Positions 1 to 11,785 of a stretch of DNA of 64,000 bases are shown here, piece after piece. The first letter of the stretch is position 1. The number at the start of each line of letters is the position of its first letter. Made by a program: the position numbers and the translations under genes. Origin of the DNA: Pezicula radicicola (taxonomy: Eukaryota > Ascomycota > Leotiomycetes > Helotiales > Dermateaceae); NCBI GenBank assembly GCA_003008705.1, contig PDUO01000001.1, positions 62,001 through 126,000 on the forward strand, in the 5' to 3' direction. The notes beneath the pieces are model-generated. The model had not been told where the DNA came from and did no database searches. It was given only the letters and a program-made list of their open reading frames with translations.

Positions 1-1617
1 TGTAACATCCTTGGCTCGTCCATGTTCCAGGAAGAGTATTTGGAATGGTGAGGCCTCTTGCGACAATGTAAGACAGCGCGGACGGCGTAAACTGCTCCGT
101 GTTAGATGATTGGGAATTCTTTGGTGTACACTTGTTGCTTACTGCTAATAGTAATGGCAATAACTTCGAGGCAGATTGAATGGGCGCCATCATTGAGCGT
201 CCTCAGAAGGAATTTTCTTGTCCTAACACCTAATTCGACAGCTAGAGAGAAGAAAATTCCAAAGGACTTGATGAAGCTTCAATGAAAGCGGCGAAGAAAA
301 AGGGAACGCACTTGATGTAAGGCTGTGTCTGTAAGGATTGCAGTCAAACCGCAAACTTAGGAAATAAAACCGGATGAGGGATGTGAGGAAAATGAAATGA
401 TGCAAATAGGGCCTCATTATATAATATTTCTCATTCTCGTAGAGATGCTGGCTGGCTGAGCCGAGGATAGCCCATCAGTCAGATTTCGAAAATATCAGAA
501 GGTCCAGAACTGCCCCTCGAACTTGGAAGGTAGTATAGAAGCCACCCAGCCAGGCTGAAAGCTTCTAGAAGCTTCACCTCCTTGCGGTGCAATAGGCATT
601 GAGTATCGTCTCAAGCTTTTCGGCTCCAGGCGCTCCTCAGATGGCAGCATGGCTTCATGCAAGTTTCCAGAGTTAACGGCGCTGCCCTGGCTGATAGAAC
701 ACCACTTCAGCCTCCATACACAAGAATACAGTACTAGCAAGCTCGGGGGAAGTAGCCGGAACTTCTGTGCGTCCAGCGGAGCTGGTGGCCATGGACCTTG
801 CTTGGTGGGTTGAAGGATACAGGATGAACCAAACGAAAGGCTACTTCTGGGTTACTTCCACATGGCAATCCGGAGAACGCTAGTTCATAGCAGGAGCTTC
901 TCGCAGTACTGCTCCAGATTTCCTTAGCCTGCATGACATGTGTAGCTGCCTGGTCAAAAAGGAGGTCAGACTGTTCAGGAGAGTTGCTAGGTTAGTACTC
1001 GTGGTACTGTAGGTATGAATAAGTGTACAACAGCGGTGGCAGCTGCGAGCTAGTTTGGATGTGGGGATTGTAGCTTTGTATGATAGGAGTCCAATCTTGG
1101 TGTAATGTCGAACTATACGAAGTAAGCTTAATGCTACTAGGTGTCTTACACAGTAACAAGGTAACAAGAAATAGCAGCTATTCCTTATTGGGCGGAAAAT
1201 CTGGGGATGACTGCGAAGGGAGTCGCGGGCCGGGTAACCCCTTTTCCAAAAGCTCGGCGAATCTTGCTTCCTGAGCACCAAACCACCAGAATCGTGCTGT
1301 TGACTTGAGGCTTGGTTCTCTGACATGCCAAGATAGGCGAGTAATCAATGGTATGGAAACATGGTGCTAAGCCATGTGTACGTGACCTCGACAGCAGCAC
1401 AGCTTTGTGGCCCTGTAGTGTAGTATGGAGGTGAAAGGCGAAGGTGAAGGTGAAGGTGAAGGTGAAGAACAGGGTTGGCTGGTATAGCTCGAAGGCTAAC
1501 TACAAGCGGTAGGTACAGGTACACTTAACGAGAACCCCACCAAAGAAAGGCCTGGGCCTTCCCCCTTACAACAATTCCCTAAATTCCCAATTGCCTCCTA
1601 TACAGTACAGTACAGTA
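1..1617. other. Gene-free left end
   Basis: I see no convincing gene in this stretch. Open frames are short, overlap one another on both strands and show no family motif. The only clear structure is a hexanucleotide repeat near 1440. The final part, about 1480 to 1617, is the likely 3' flank of the minus-strand oxidoreductase that follows. A decayed gene or a distal exon from beyond the left edge cannot be excluded. Confidence 0.5.
1438..1469. repeat. GAAGGT hexanucleotide microsatellite
   Basis: About five head-to-tail copies of a GAAGGT-type hexamer are visible directly. It lies in non-coding sequence downstream of the oxidoreductase and is a simple-sequence repeat likely to vary in length. 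Confidence 0.8.
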
Positions 1618-2604
1618 TTACTCCATGATAACCACAAATTTCTCACTTCCTTGCTTGTTTATCACCTTTTCATACGCCTGCGCAGCGTCTTCTAACGACA
1701 CAGTTGTCCAGCTCCCCTCTCCAGGCTTCAAGACTCCCTTGTCGAACAGCACAGTCATCGCAGCCATCTCCTCGGCCATTTCTTCAGCAGAATATCTCAA
1801 TGAGTTGCACCCAAGCAGTGTTTTTTCCTCCCGGTAAAACTTGGCCATGTCTATCGCCAGATCCGTAGAGCCACTTCTCGGTGCAGCAATGAAGGCCAAT
1901 CTCCCGCCTTGAGCAAGCTTTCCAACCGCAGCTTTCGTCAAAGCTGGCTGGCCAACGGTGTCTACAATGACATTAACCCCTTGGTTTTGAGTTAGAGTTG
2001 TCACTGCTTCTAATCCAGGATCTTTTGAGGTATTGATATCTCCGCTGTCGCTCCTCGAGGCCTGGAGAACTCGCGAGCCTTTAGCTTCTGCCAAACCGAC
2101 AACAGCAGAGCCCACAGCACCTGATGCTCCTAGTACGAGTACGGAATCTGAAGGCATCGTGTTTGCCCTGCGCAGTGTAAGGGATGCTGTTGTGAACGGG
2201 ACGCCAATACATGCAGCTTGGGCAAACGAGAGGCTTTTTGGCTTCGATGCAACCCCTTTCTCGTGGACAAGGCAATACTCCGCTTGAAAGCCATCTACAG
2301 TGAATGCGTGGGTAAATCCACTGGTGCCGTAGACTTCTTCACCAATGCGTGCCGGTGGCCCTTCTACGATAGTGCCTGCAAAGTCACGTCCCGGAGTTCG
2401 AGGAAATGTTGTCAGTGGAAAGCCGCCGCGAGCATTCAAAATGTCGCTCGGGTGGATCGCCGATGCATGTACCTTCACCAAAAGGTGGTTAGGTATGAGC
2501 TTTGGCTTGGGAACTGTGGTAAGAGATAGCTCAGGGACCAATCCGGGTTCCTTTTGAACGAGTCGAAGCGCTTTCATAGTTGTATCCGTCGCTGCGGTAG
2601 CCAT
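1618..2604 (-). CDS. Quinone-oxidoreductase-like MDR protein
   Basis: A single-exon gene for 328 residues of the medium-chain dehydrogenase/reductase superfamily, zeta-crystallin/quinone-reductase type. These soluble enzymes use NAD(P)H to reduce quinones or enone double bonds. The N-terminal GroES-like half has the usual PGRDFAGTIVEG stretch at about residues 71-82. The Rossmann half carries the dinucleotide loop LGASGAVGS at 158-166 followed by a long helix. The cysteine cluster that holds structural zinc in true alcohol dehydrogenases is absent, so a zinc-free reductase is likely. Length is normal for the family and the start is the first ATG of the frame. The gene is divergent from the MFS transporter at 3095, separated by 490 bp, which suggests a shared promoter region. 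The exact substrate cannot be told from sequence; class assignment is secure. Confidence 0.9.
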   Translation of the reverse strand: MATAATDTTMKALRLVQKEPGLVPELSLTTVPKPKLIPNHLLVKVHASAIHPSDILNARGGFPLTTFPRTPGRDFAGTIVEGPPARIGEEVYGTSGFTHAFTVDGFQAEYCLVHEKGVASKPKSLSFAQAACIGVPFTTASLTLRRANTMPSDSVLVLGASGAVGSAVVGLAEAKGSRVLQASRSDSGDINTSKDPGLEAVTTLTQNQGVNVIVDTVGQPALTKAAVGKLAQGGRLAFIAAPRSGSTDLAIDMAKFYREEKTLLGCNSLRYSAEEMAEEMAAMTVLFDKGVLKPGEGSWTTVSLEDAAQAYEKVINKQGSEKFVVIME

Positions 2605-3094
2605 TTTCAGTTATCCCAAGCAACTTGATGGTGAGAACAGTGTCTTTCTGATCTTTTCAAGAGCCATCTCTGTTGAAGTTGATATTCCAGGTCTTAAGTC
2701 ATTGATTAAGTGGTCCTCCTGCATCTAGATTATTCATGGCTCTAGGTGGCTTGAGGTGGCTTTAGTTGTGCTATTGTTTGTTCTAATTGGTTGGTGCGGA
2801 AAGTACTACTCTAAGGAAGGCACTGCGGTGCGGGTGTTGCGGAGTGCGGGTTGCGGATTGCGGCAATAGCGGGTCCACATTCCACAGTTCCACAGACTCA
2901 GAATGATTTGCAAGACTTACCAATCTAGCACACTAAAAGAGCCTACAGCTAGATTTATCAGCGTCAAGTTCTTCTGACCTTGTGTTGATAAAACCCTTGC
3001 CACTGCTCCTTTGTGTTCTCAGCTCTTCTCGTCGAGTCTCGCTTAAGATCGAGCCAGCTGCTCAAGACGAAGTTCGAATATACTGCTTGTTAGC
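2605..3094. promoter_or_regulatory. Divergent intergenic region, oxidoreductase/MFS
   Basis: A 490-bp gap lies between two divergently read start codons and so must hold both promoters. It includes a GC-rich patch at 2820-2875 made of short variants of gcggattgcgg-like sequence. I see no unambiguous TATA box or palindromic Zn2Cys6 operator. The role as a shared promoter is inferred from geometry. Confidence 0.5.
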
Positions 3095-4718
3095 ATGTCG
3101 CCTGCTTCTATTCTTACACCAGAACGATCTCCAGAAGATACGGATATCGAATCATTAGACCATGGATATCACCCTCATCGTATGACAACTCTATCCCCAG
3201 TTCAAAGCAGAGTCGAGAAGCCCAAGTCCCTCGCGCGCGAAGTCATCTTTGTTGGCCTACTTTGCATGGCGCAGTTTATGGCACAGGCCGGATTAGGACT
3301 ATCAATCGCTCCGCTACATATTATAGGAGAAAGCTTCGGGACACAGGATGGTGGACAACTTTCCTGGTTTGCAGCATCGTACTCCCTAACCGTGGGCACC
3401 TTTATCCTGATAGCTGGCCGCTTAGGAGACGTATTTGGTCATAAGCGGTTCTTTATTGCTGGTTTCCTCTGGTTTGCGCTATGGTCACTCCTTGCTGGCT
3501 TTAGTGTCTACTCGACCCAAGTGTTCTTCGACTGTTGTCGTGCCCTGCAAGGAATTGGTTCAGCTTTTCTTCTTCCAAACGCTATAGCCATCCTCGGTCG
3601 CACATACCAACCCGGACGGAGAAAAGAGATGATATTCAGCATTTTTGGCGCTACTGCTCCTAGTGGCTTCCTCTTCGGAGCTGTGGTCTCCTCCCTTTTC
3701 GGACAGCTGGTTTGGTGGCCCTGGGCTTATTGGGTCACTGCTATACTTTGCCTCATATTTGCAGCTGCTGGGCTCCTTGTTATACCTCATACTCCACCAC
3801 CAGTATTCGAAGGTCCTGTCAACATAGTGAAGCGGATTGATACTACGGGATCGATCCTCGGTGTTTGCGGACTTGTTCTTGTCAATTTTGCCTGGAATCA
3901 AGGCCCAGTGGTTGGGTGGGGAATACCCTACGTGTATATTCTACTAATCGTCGGTATCTTAACCCTTGTATTATTTGCAGTCAACGAACGTAGAGCGGAA
4001 TTTCCACTTCTCCCATTCGATATCTTTACATCACAGACCGGATTTGTCCTCGCATGTGTCGCTCTAGGCTGGTCAAGTTTTGGAATCTGGATCTTCTATA
4101 TTTTCCAAATTCTCGAAGAATTGAGGCATCTTACGCCTCTTTTGACTGCTGCTCAATTCTCACCAGCGTCACTTAGTGGACTCTGTGCGGCAATAACGAC
4201 CGGTGTTATTCTTAGTAGAGTGCCAGCTAGTATGGTTATGTTGACTGCTTTGACTGCTTTTACCGTTGGTGGAATCTTGGTTGCGACGGTTCCAATTGAT
4301 CAGACATACTGGGCGCAGACTTTCATCTCAATTATTCTTATGCCTTGGGGAATGTAAGAACCCTCCCTATTCTCTCACACTTTAAAACTTTACTAAATTG
4401 AATAGGGATATGTCCTTCCCAGCATCAACGATTCTACTCAGTAACGCAATGCACCATGAGCACCAAGGCATTGCCGCCTCTCTAGTAAACACAGTCATCA
4501 ATTATTCCATTTCAATAGGACTTGGTATTGCAGGAACAGTCGAAAGCCAAGTTAATCATGGCGGTGCTGAGGTTTTGAAAGGATATAGAGGAGCTCAGTA
4601 TGTGGGGATCGGACTTAGTGGATTTGGCATGTTGGTTAGCGGAGCTTTTGTGCTGAGTGAGCGGAAGAAGAGGTCAAATCCCTCTACTGACTGCAGTAAG
4701 GTCGTTTCTGAGAAATAA
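3095..4718 (+). CDS. MFS multidrug/aminotriazole-type exporter
   Basis: Two exons, 3095-4353 and 4406-4718, separated by a 52-bp intron (GTAAGA..ATAG) that splits an ATG codon, give 523 residues. It is a major facilitator of the drug:H+ antiporter type closest in style to yeast Atr1-like proteins, so a plasma-membrane exporter of small toxic compounds is likely. A hydrophilic N-terminus of about 50 residues precedes a series of hydrophobic helices. Motif A appears as GRLGDVFGHKR at 108-118, and the helix-4/5 signature RALQGIGSAFLLPNAIAI at 149-166. Across the splice the sequence reads MDMSFPASTILLSN, a conserved helix in this subgroup, which supports the junction. Neighbours are a divergent reductase and a downstream Zn2Cys6 regulator, a common setting for regulated efflux. 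The transported compound is unknown. Confidence 0.92.
4354..4405 (+). other. Intron in MFS gene
   Basis: GT at 4354 and AG ending at 4405 restore the reading frame between the two parts of the transporter. Without splicing the frame stops immediately after the donor site. Confidence 0.9.
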
Positions 4719-5377
4719 ATGCCTAGTCCTTCTGTAAAATTGTCTATAATTGTACTTAATAGAAGACTCTTGAAGTTCTAGTAGATTTATCTTAATGTAT
4801 AAAAGTATTCTCTTTAGATATAATGGTTGCAAATGTTCCTCAGAATCTTCGAGGAATTCCTGTCGAATGCTACTCTCTCTGATTTCCTCGTTTGGACTGC
4901 TAGGTGTTTTGTTGCTCCTAATGTGGCGTGGGAGCATGCCATGAAGAAACGTGCAGCTCGAAGTGTGAGCCAGGTGACCCGGGCACGGATTTTTACGGCA
5001 ATCCTGATCATGACCTTCATGTCTTGCTCAAGACGGACGGTGTTCATCATTCTTGGGGCCTTGCTTAGAACGGGTTCTATCTCTTATGTGGATGATGTTC
5101 TTTTACTCGATGGTTGTGTCAAGTTTCTGGTCTGCGAAAGATTGGTTTAAGTTGCATGGGAATGCTTAGCTGACAGTGTATAGACTAGGGCGCTGCTGCT
5201 ATCGGCTATTTTGTTCACTTGTGCGGTTTTGTCTTCGTTGCAGACTAAGTCGAGTCTTTAGTAAAAAAATTTGTCTTTAAGATTAGATTTTATATTAAAA
5301 TACTACCGCGTTAATTGGTTTATAAGCCCGGGCCATATAACACCTGAGCACTACTTTTTGTTGGGTGTAAGAAGTAG
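4719..5377. other. Intergenic, AT-rich, no gene seen
   Basis: Overlapping open frames on both strands at 4814-5150 (107 and 78 residues) match no family I know. I treat them as chance frames or remnants. The end of the stretch, about 5325-5377, may be the outer, more diverged edge of the inverted-repeat element that follows. Confidence 0.45.
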
Positions 5378-5668
5378 GTACAGAAGCCACGGCAAAAAGT
5401 CATGAGACTATAGGCCATATACCCTGTAGTCGCTAAATATGCACGCTGTGGCGGGGCAACGACAGCCTGTAGGGCTGAACAACGCCCTAGAAATAATAGC
5501 CTAACAAAAGGTTACAGGGCTTTAGTTTATTCCCGGGGCACAGAAGCCTGTAGCATCCCCTATATTCGCTAAATATGCACACTGTGGCTAGGTAACGAGA
5601 GTTTGTATTAATTATTCTATAGGGTACGCGCCCTATAGTCTCTTGAATTTTTGCCGTGACCTCCGTAC
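5378..5668. mobile_element. MITE-like element with 39-bp inverted ends
   Basis: The left end (5378-5416) and the reverse complement of the right end (5630-5668) agree at about 33 of 39 positions, both starting GTAC and sharing CACGGCAAAAA and GAGACTATAGG. Inside there is a direct repeat: CGCTAAATATGCAC followed by a G/A-variable tail at about 5431 and again at about 5569. No transposase frame is present. It is therefore a small non-autonomous element of about 290 bp. The true ends may lie further out, because weak inverted similarity (for example near 5330 and 5695) continues. Superfamily not assignable. Confidence 0.65.
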
Positions 5669-5862
5669 GAAAGGTATTACTTACGTTAGGCACTGCACCT
5701 TAGAATCCCCAGGCGGGCTGGAGCGAGATGGACAGAGACTTACCCTATTTAGACAAGCTTGTATCTTGCCTCGGCCAAGCTTCCATTGGAACAAAGGGCA
5801 ACCAAAACAATCTCATACTGTAATACTTAATCATACTTTCCAACTTCATCACCAAGCAGACA

Positions 5863-5868
5863 TATAAA
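5863..5868 (+). promoter_or_regulatory. Possible TATA box of the Zn2Cys6 gene
   Basis: TATAAA sits 41 nt upstream of the chosen ATG at 5909. The spacing is short but possible for a fungal promoter with a brief leader; it could also be chance in AT-rich DNA. Confidence 0.3.
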
Positions 5869-5908
5869 GCTACCTACTCATGACTCACCATCACAAACGC
5901 TTCGACGA

Positions 5909-7713
5909 ATGATGGCTTCGAACGACTCAGGCTTCCTCATCCAACCTGTACAGCCCATAACGCCGCCTCGCCCTCCCCACCAGCGCCAGCGAGCTCGAAA
6001 AGCATGCATCCCCTGCAGACAGCGGAAGCGGAAATGTGATGTGTTGATGCCGTGCACCATGTGTACGACGTATGGTTACGATTGTCGATACTCAGAGAAT
6101 AGCACGTCACAATCGGGACGTCGGACAGGCAAGTCTTGCTATTCCACGCCTACTGAGGTTACTCTAACTCAAGTCCAGTTTTCCAAGTCACATCTCCTCG
6201 TATAGGTGCTGAGTCAAGCATCACTGCTAACGACACGGTTGACTCAGGTATATCGCAGCATATTAACAAGAAAGCAAGGCTCAGACTGGACGATGATGTG
6301 CAGTCACGTGCACCACAACCCGTTGTCGATCAGGGCATTCTTGATCCCTTTAAGTCAAGATATATGAGCCAGAATTCCGCAGTTGCCTTTCCCAGGAGCT
6401 TAGGGCTAGATCTACAATCACCTAATCCACCGCCGTTGCATTCGTTTGCCTGGAATTGTGGCATAAGACCTGAGGAAGGACCCTCAACTCATGTCAGTCT
6501 ACCAGAACTTGTTTCTCACACGGAATTTGTGACATATGCGGATATCTACTTTTCTATAGTTCACCCCATATTCGGAGTCTTGGATCGTCAGCATTTCATG
6601 CAAAGGTGCGATAATTACTATCTCAATAACAGCAGCCAGGACCTTGAGCTTGGTGCTCTTATGGGTAGCGTGGTGGCTCTTGGATCTTTCTTCTCTTTTC
6701 GATCAGGTCATCCTCGGGAGATGGATATTGTAAAACACGTTAAAGGCGTACTCGAGGATGCCACTATTAGCCGGCGACCTAGTCTTGACCAGATTAACGC
6801 CTGGATCATGCGAACTCTTTACCTCAGAAGTACCACGAGGCCCCACGTGGCATGGCTCGCAAGCACCATGACTCTACATCTTGCTGAAGCGGTGGGGCTA
6901 CATCATGAGGTTCATTCAGTACTTCTTACGACAGAAAATACAATCCAATCGGTCGAACCTAATCAAGCCGGGGCCGAGCAAGCTCGAAGGACATTTTGGA
7001 CTGCTTGGTCAACTAACACGATCATGGCTTACGAATATGGTCGTTCTCAAAGAACCTTCAGTAGCATTAGCTGTAAACCTATAAAGCCAGTTGCTGGCGA
7101 CTTTACAGCTCAGCATATCTTATTGGCCCAACTCATACCTGGGGATAATGGCACGGAACCTGAACAAAAGGAGGATTTGCGACACGCATTAGAACAATTA
7201 CAACAGGTCCCAAATGACAGTAGTTTCATGTCCCTCGCGAAAGCCGACGTATGTTTTTGCTTCTACCGTCGTCTTCGGCTCCTTAAACAGGGCCTAGAAA
7301 AAGAGCTAGTCCGAAGTATTATCGACCATGGAAATAAAGCCGTCGCCGCAGCATCAGACTTAGCACAAAAAGGCTGTCCATGGTGGAATATCCTCAGTAC
7401 AACATTTCAATACTTCTGTGTTCTATTAGCCATAGACACGAGCGAGAGTCTCTCCACAGTCTCCTCAGTCCTAGAGAATCTAGAAAATATTGTACAGATC
7501 TTAGATACGCACCTAGCACGTGAAGCTCTAGAAACTGCTAAGGTGCTACTTAGGGACTCGATGGCAAAGAAAAAGCATGATCTTGCTCTTCTGGAAGTCG
7601 CTAATGGCACGAGCTTGCCGGGTTCCGATAAGGAGGTGGACATTAATTGGGATGCTTTGTTGGATCCTTCTTATTCTGAGGTGTTGATGAGTCAGGATTT
7701 CCCACAATTTTAG
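5909..7713 (+). CDS. Zn2Cys6 transcription factor
   Basis: Two exons, 5909-6128 and 6179-7713, give 584 residues. The DNA-binding binuclear cluster is complete at residues 33-59 with spacing C-x2-C-x6-C-x5-C-x2-C-x6-C, preceded by a basic stretch (RQRARKA). A nuclear role in activating nearby genes is typical. The middle region (about residues 200-330) resembles the fungal-specific regulatory domain: a YFSIVHPIFGVLD segment, then WLASTMTLHLAEAVGLH, then ARRTFWTAWS. The splice is a GC-AG intron; its donor GCAAGT, branch-like CTAAC and acceptor CAG restore the frame exactly, whereas reading through hits a stop at 6154. The gene lies downstream of the MFS exporter and may control it and the divergent reductase; that link is inference only. 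Confidence 0.88.
6129..6178 (+). other. GC-AG intron in the Zn2Cys6 gene
   Basis: The 50-bp intron starts GCAAGT directly after AG (the canonical context for GC donors), has CTAAC about 10 nt before the end and finishes TCCAG. It joins the zinc-cluster exon to the regulatory domain in frame. No GT donor nearby gives an equally good frame. Confidence 0.75.
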
Positions 7714-8861
7714 GATACCACTCATAGTCTTGATTTACGAAGACTCAGAGTACGTCATTTAGTCCGCAGTACTGCGGCTGAGAGCTGTCCAAAGAAGCAA
7801 GTTGGATTTAATAAGCCAACTGTCACGAAGGTTTTGAACTTGGATCATTCCGTGTGTGTGCACGAAAGTAGCCGCAACTATGGTCTTGATCTTTAAAGTA
7901 GTCAACTGGGGACTGTTTTTCATAAGACCCAATACCCAAGCACAATTGTTCGCCCTCGAAGGCACTTGAAACTTCTAAAAGCAGCCTATATTCGAAATAT
8001 TCCCAAAGAGAGAGGTTCATATTTCTGGCACAAGGACCAAATGCAGCGATTGGGAGCACCAAAACCTTATCAACTTAACAAGAATGGACCAAAGTCCAGG
8101 AAGAAGCGGAAGGAAAAGAACAATTGAAATCAATATCTTATACCACGTGTTACACTTATATATCTATCTATACAGAAACAGTGATTTTGTCAAACAGACC
8201 TTAGTTGTTATATCCTTACAAGACAAATTACGCATTAGCTAGTACTAGCTCTTTTCTCTTGCCTTCCTATATTCTAATTTTGGTATCTTCGTCTCTTGTT
8301 TCTATTCACACTCATACACAGTTTGAGGGAGATTTGAGAGCTACACATCTAAAAAGATCGTATAAGCAGGTACAGTAACCTGTGGCGCCGGTAGTAGTAG
8401 TTGCGAATTAACGGAGAAGAAGAGACTTGAGAGTGCTAAAATATATTGGTAGGCTGCAGAGCATTCTAACAAATAGCTTAATATTTAACGTTTGATTTGT
8501 AGGGAAGTTCAAATCCAAGCACCTTCAGTTGCCAGACAGAGAAAAGAAGGACCACCCACTGAGTTTAAATCTATCTGGAGCTACCAATCTGAGAGTAATA
8601 ACACTTGTCCCTAAAACATGAATACTAATTTCGGATAGGAATTTCAAATACTAGGATACTAATCTAGAGTCCGAACTGTTGCGCTAGACTGATATAATAA
8701 TCTAGGTATAGAAACGTTCTAAAAGACTGGTATAGAGCAGAAAGTCACAGAGGATAAGAAAGGCTGCCTACTTTCCACTATTCACTAAGATTAGCTTTCT
8801 AGAGCTATAGTGCTGCAGTAATATATTGTATTATTTATATGGCTACTATTTTTAGAGGGTG

Positions 8862-9700
8862 TTGTTGTCAAATGGGGATTATTTGTTAGATTGAAATTGT
8901 GAACTCTGTCTCTATAGGGACTTTTGCTATACTACTTGTAAAATGTATCTCTATAAGGCATCTTCCTATGCTGCTAGTTCTAATTATACAGCAATAGTTA
9001 TACGATTTTAGGCCACGGCAGAGGGGCAGTTGCGTGGGGGACTGCATCTCGTCTAGCGGCGACTTTAATATACTTATTAGTATAGTATCTCTCTATGTAT
9101 ACATAGTTAGATATTAACCTTATCTCAGTAAGATATCTAAATTATAACCTATCAGATAAATAAATAGTCTGATAAGTAGGCTCAAGTTTAATAAATAATA
9201 AGTTAAGGAGCAGGAGAGAAGAGAACTAATAGCCTGAGATCTATCTAGACATACCACAGTCTAGAAGCACTTTCAAAGACCTGTATACTAATCTAGAGCC
9301 CAAGCAGATACATAAGACCGATTTAAGGATCTAGATATAAAGAAGATCACAGGTAAAATAGAGATACTATTCTAGTATCCACACCATCCATGCATTCAAC
9401 TCACGAGCTATTGAGAGTAGAATGAAATCTGGTTTTAGCGATAAGTAACTCTTCTATCACAATACCAAGAGACCAACTACCTCCTTGGCCTCGCAGTCTA
9501 AAGATGAACATCAGCCATGTATTCAACTCCCAAATTGATAAGAGTGGAATGAAGTCTGATTCGGTAATAAGCAGCATTGTACTAACTAGGTAACTGTGAT
9601 TCTTAGATGAGCGTTGTTGTTAAGTAGAGGTTAGTTGTCATTGTGAAATTGTGAAATATGTCTTTACTTTAGAATTCTTATATACTATTTGTGTCGAGTG
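8862..9700. repeat. Diverged direct repeat pair, possible LTR remnants
   Basis: The sequence at about 8862-8945 (GTTGTTGTCAAATGGGG, then a TTGTGAACTCTGTCTCT-like stretch) recurs in mutated form at about 9605-9690. It begins TGTTGT, as many fungal LTRs do. No coding region between them can be read, so assignment to a retrotransposon is inference. Confidence 0.4.
9385..9590. repeat. Diverged tandem repeat of about 70 bp
   Basis: The segment around 9388-9450 (CATGCATTCAACTC, then a GAGAGTAGAATGAAATCTG-like stretch) is repeated with many transitions at about 9513-9575 (CATGTATTCAACTC, then AAGAGTGGAATGAAGTCTG). Most differences are C/T or A/G, consistent with RIP-like decay of a duplicated sequence. 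Confidence 0.55.
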
Positions 9701-11785
9701 GGCATAAAGGGATGTACAATATTAAGATTAGGTAAAATCAGCCATGGTTAGGACTGCGTCGAAGAACATTAACAAAGCAGTGCGCGGCATTCGATGCGGA
9801 GACTTATGGTTGGAAATACTCCGGTCAACTCGGGAAGTGTATTCTAGGGTTTGTTGATGATGTTCCTAAGTCTTAGTGGTAGGTGTAAGATCTAGAGAGC
9901 GCTTCGGCTTGGTGATAGTATTACTAAAAGTAAGGAGAAAAGGAACAGGAGAGAAGAGGAAGAAGATGATAATATTAAAATTTTATTAGTAGGTAGCAAG
10001 GAGATTACTTAGTTATTTACAATCGCTTAGACAGGTTATCAATTGAAATAGTTGTCGATTCAAGAATCTATGCCTTCAAAGTCCCTGTTTTCTCTTTTCA
10101 AAGTATAATCAATTTCTTCGCTAGTTGAAAAACGCCGTTTAGAGGCGCCCCAAGTCAGTTGAGAGATGGAGAAGCGGTTATTACCTAGATTACACAAGAA
10201 GTATTGGCTATTCTAGTAAGATAGGTTATCCTATTCCAGAACAAAAACTGTAGATAAACAGCTTTCCTTGGCGACAGAAAACTAGACTTATCGCTGTTAA
10301 ATTAGCGAATATACGGCTAATTTGTTTTAGCACTCAATCGCCAGGTTCTCTCTTGTATAATTTTCTCTCCACCAGATGCTATAATCGCGGCACGTGGGGT
10401 GCTATTTCTATGCAGACTTGAATTTGGCACAATAGAGTTCCTTCAGAGAATTTGTCTGTCTAGCTCTAGTGTATTACATAGGGATAGTTATAGCCATCCT
10501 TTACAAGTAGGTTATTTCAAGCTTCTTTTTCTCCTTATAGAGTACAACACTACTTTCTCTATCTATATATTACTACTCCGTAAGTAACTATTCTATTTAA
10601 TTGTCTCTACCTTGGTTTTTTCAAAGTGTTCTAAATAGACTACACTAAGTAGCAAGGAAAATCAGAGCTTAATCTTAGTAGACTTTATTCTCTAAAGCTC
10701 TAGGGTGTTATAACTATTATAATAAAGAAGGAGAATTACCCTTATACTTAAACTAGTGTATATTAATTACACCTTTGTAATAGCATCTTCTATAGACATA
10801 GTAACATCTAGTTAGTAAAGGAGTTTATAAGAATACCAAAAAACAATCGTAAACACTAAATCAAAACCAACACTCAAGAAAGAAAGAAAAACACTTAACA
10901 ATCACACCACATCTACAATCATTAAAGCCTATCTATCTCCTACACAAAGCCAATCCTAACAATCCTCCTCTCCACCTTTCACACCATCTCCAACCATCTA
11001 AACCCCCTCACCTAAAAACATCCCCCAAAACACATCTCCCCTTCCTAAAATAAAAAACCCAGATTTGTTGTCATTCCCCCTCTGGTTGTCATCAAAATAC
11101 TCGCGTCGTATCAAAAACTCAAGAAACCCCATCTCCCCGACCAAACTCTTGCGATCCAGAAATCCAAACACATAATTTAAAGCAATAAATACAAGATGTT
11201 GTTATAGGTGTGTCATATGTTTGTGTACTCCTGTCTTCAGTGTTACCAGTATCCAGCCTGACTCACAAGGTGAATGTCTCCTGTTCTTGCTTTGTTAAAA
11301 TCAGAAATCTGGACATAGGTATAGTTTAGAGTATTAAACAACAAGATGCTAAAATTATATAAATTTCCTAATGATTAAGTGCTCTGTGCAGAAAGTTTTT
11401 TTTTTGTAATTTTTTTTTGATTTTTGTATGTTATTATTGTATATATTGTCATTTGTGTGTATCTTGTCTCTTATATGTGCCTTATTACTCTAGTATTTAC
11501 TTCTATATTTAGTTAAATAGCTTATGTTAAAGTGCTCTGTATAAAGAGATTTATAATTGTTCAATCCTAACAAAAAGATGTAATAGAGAAATCTAGAAAA
11601 CAGAAAACAATGTTAAGATAGAAAGGTTTTAGTTAGATGTTACCTATTATTGTAAGTCTTCTTACTTGTGTGTCTTGTCTCTTATTTGTGTCTTCTCTTG
11701 AACGTATATGCTTCTTATTAGTCTAACTCAGATAGATTAGCCTCTATAATATCTTCTCTTATAGGGGTTTTTTTTCTTATCTAGT

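Noticed and set aside
880..1326. 148-residue minus-strand frame at the left end
   Set aside because: No family motif, overlaps frames on the other strand, and composition resembles random sequence.
4827..5150. 107-residue plus-strand frame after the MFS gene
   Set aside because: A similar-sized frame lies on the opposite strand; no motif and no splice context to extend it.
8380..8420. Possible retrotransposon primer-binding site (TGGCGCCGGTAGTA)
   Set aside because: No flanking LTR end or downstream gag/pol could be read, so the match may be chance.
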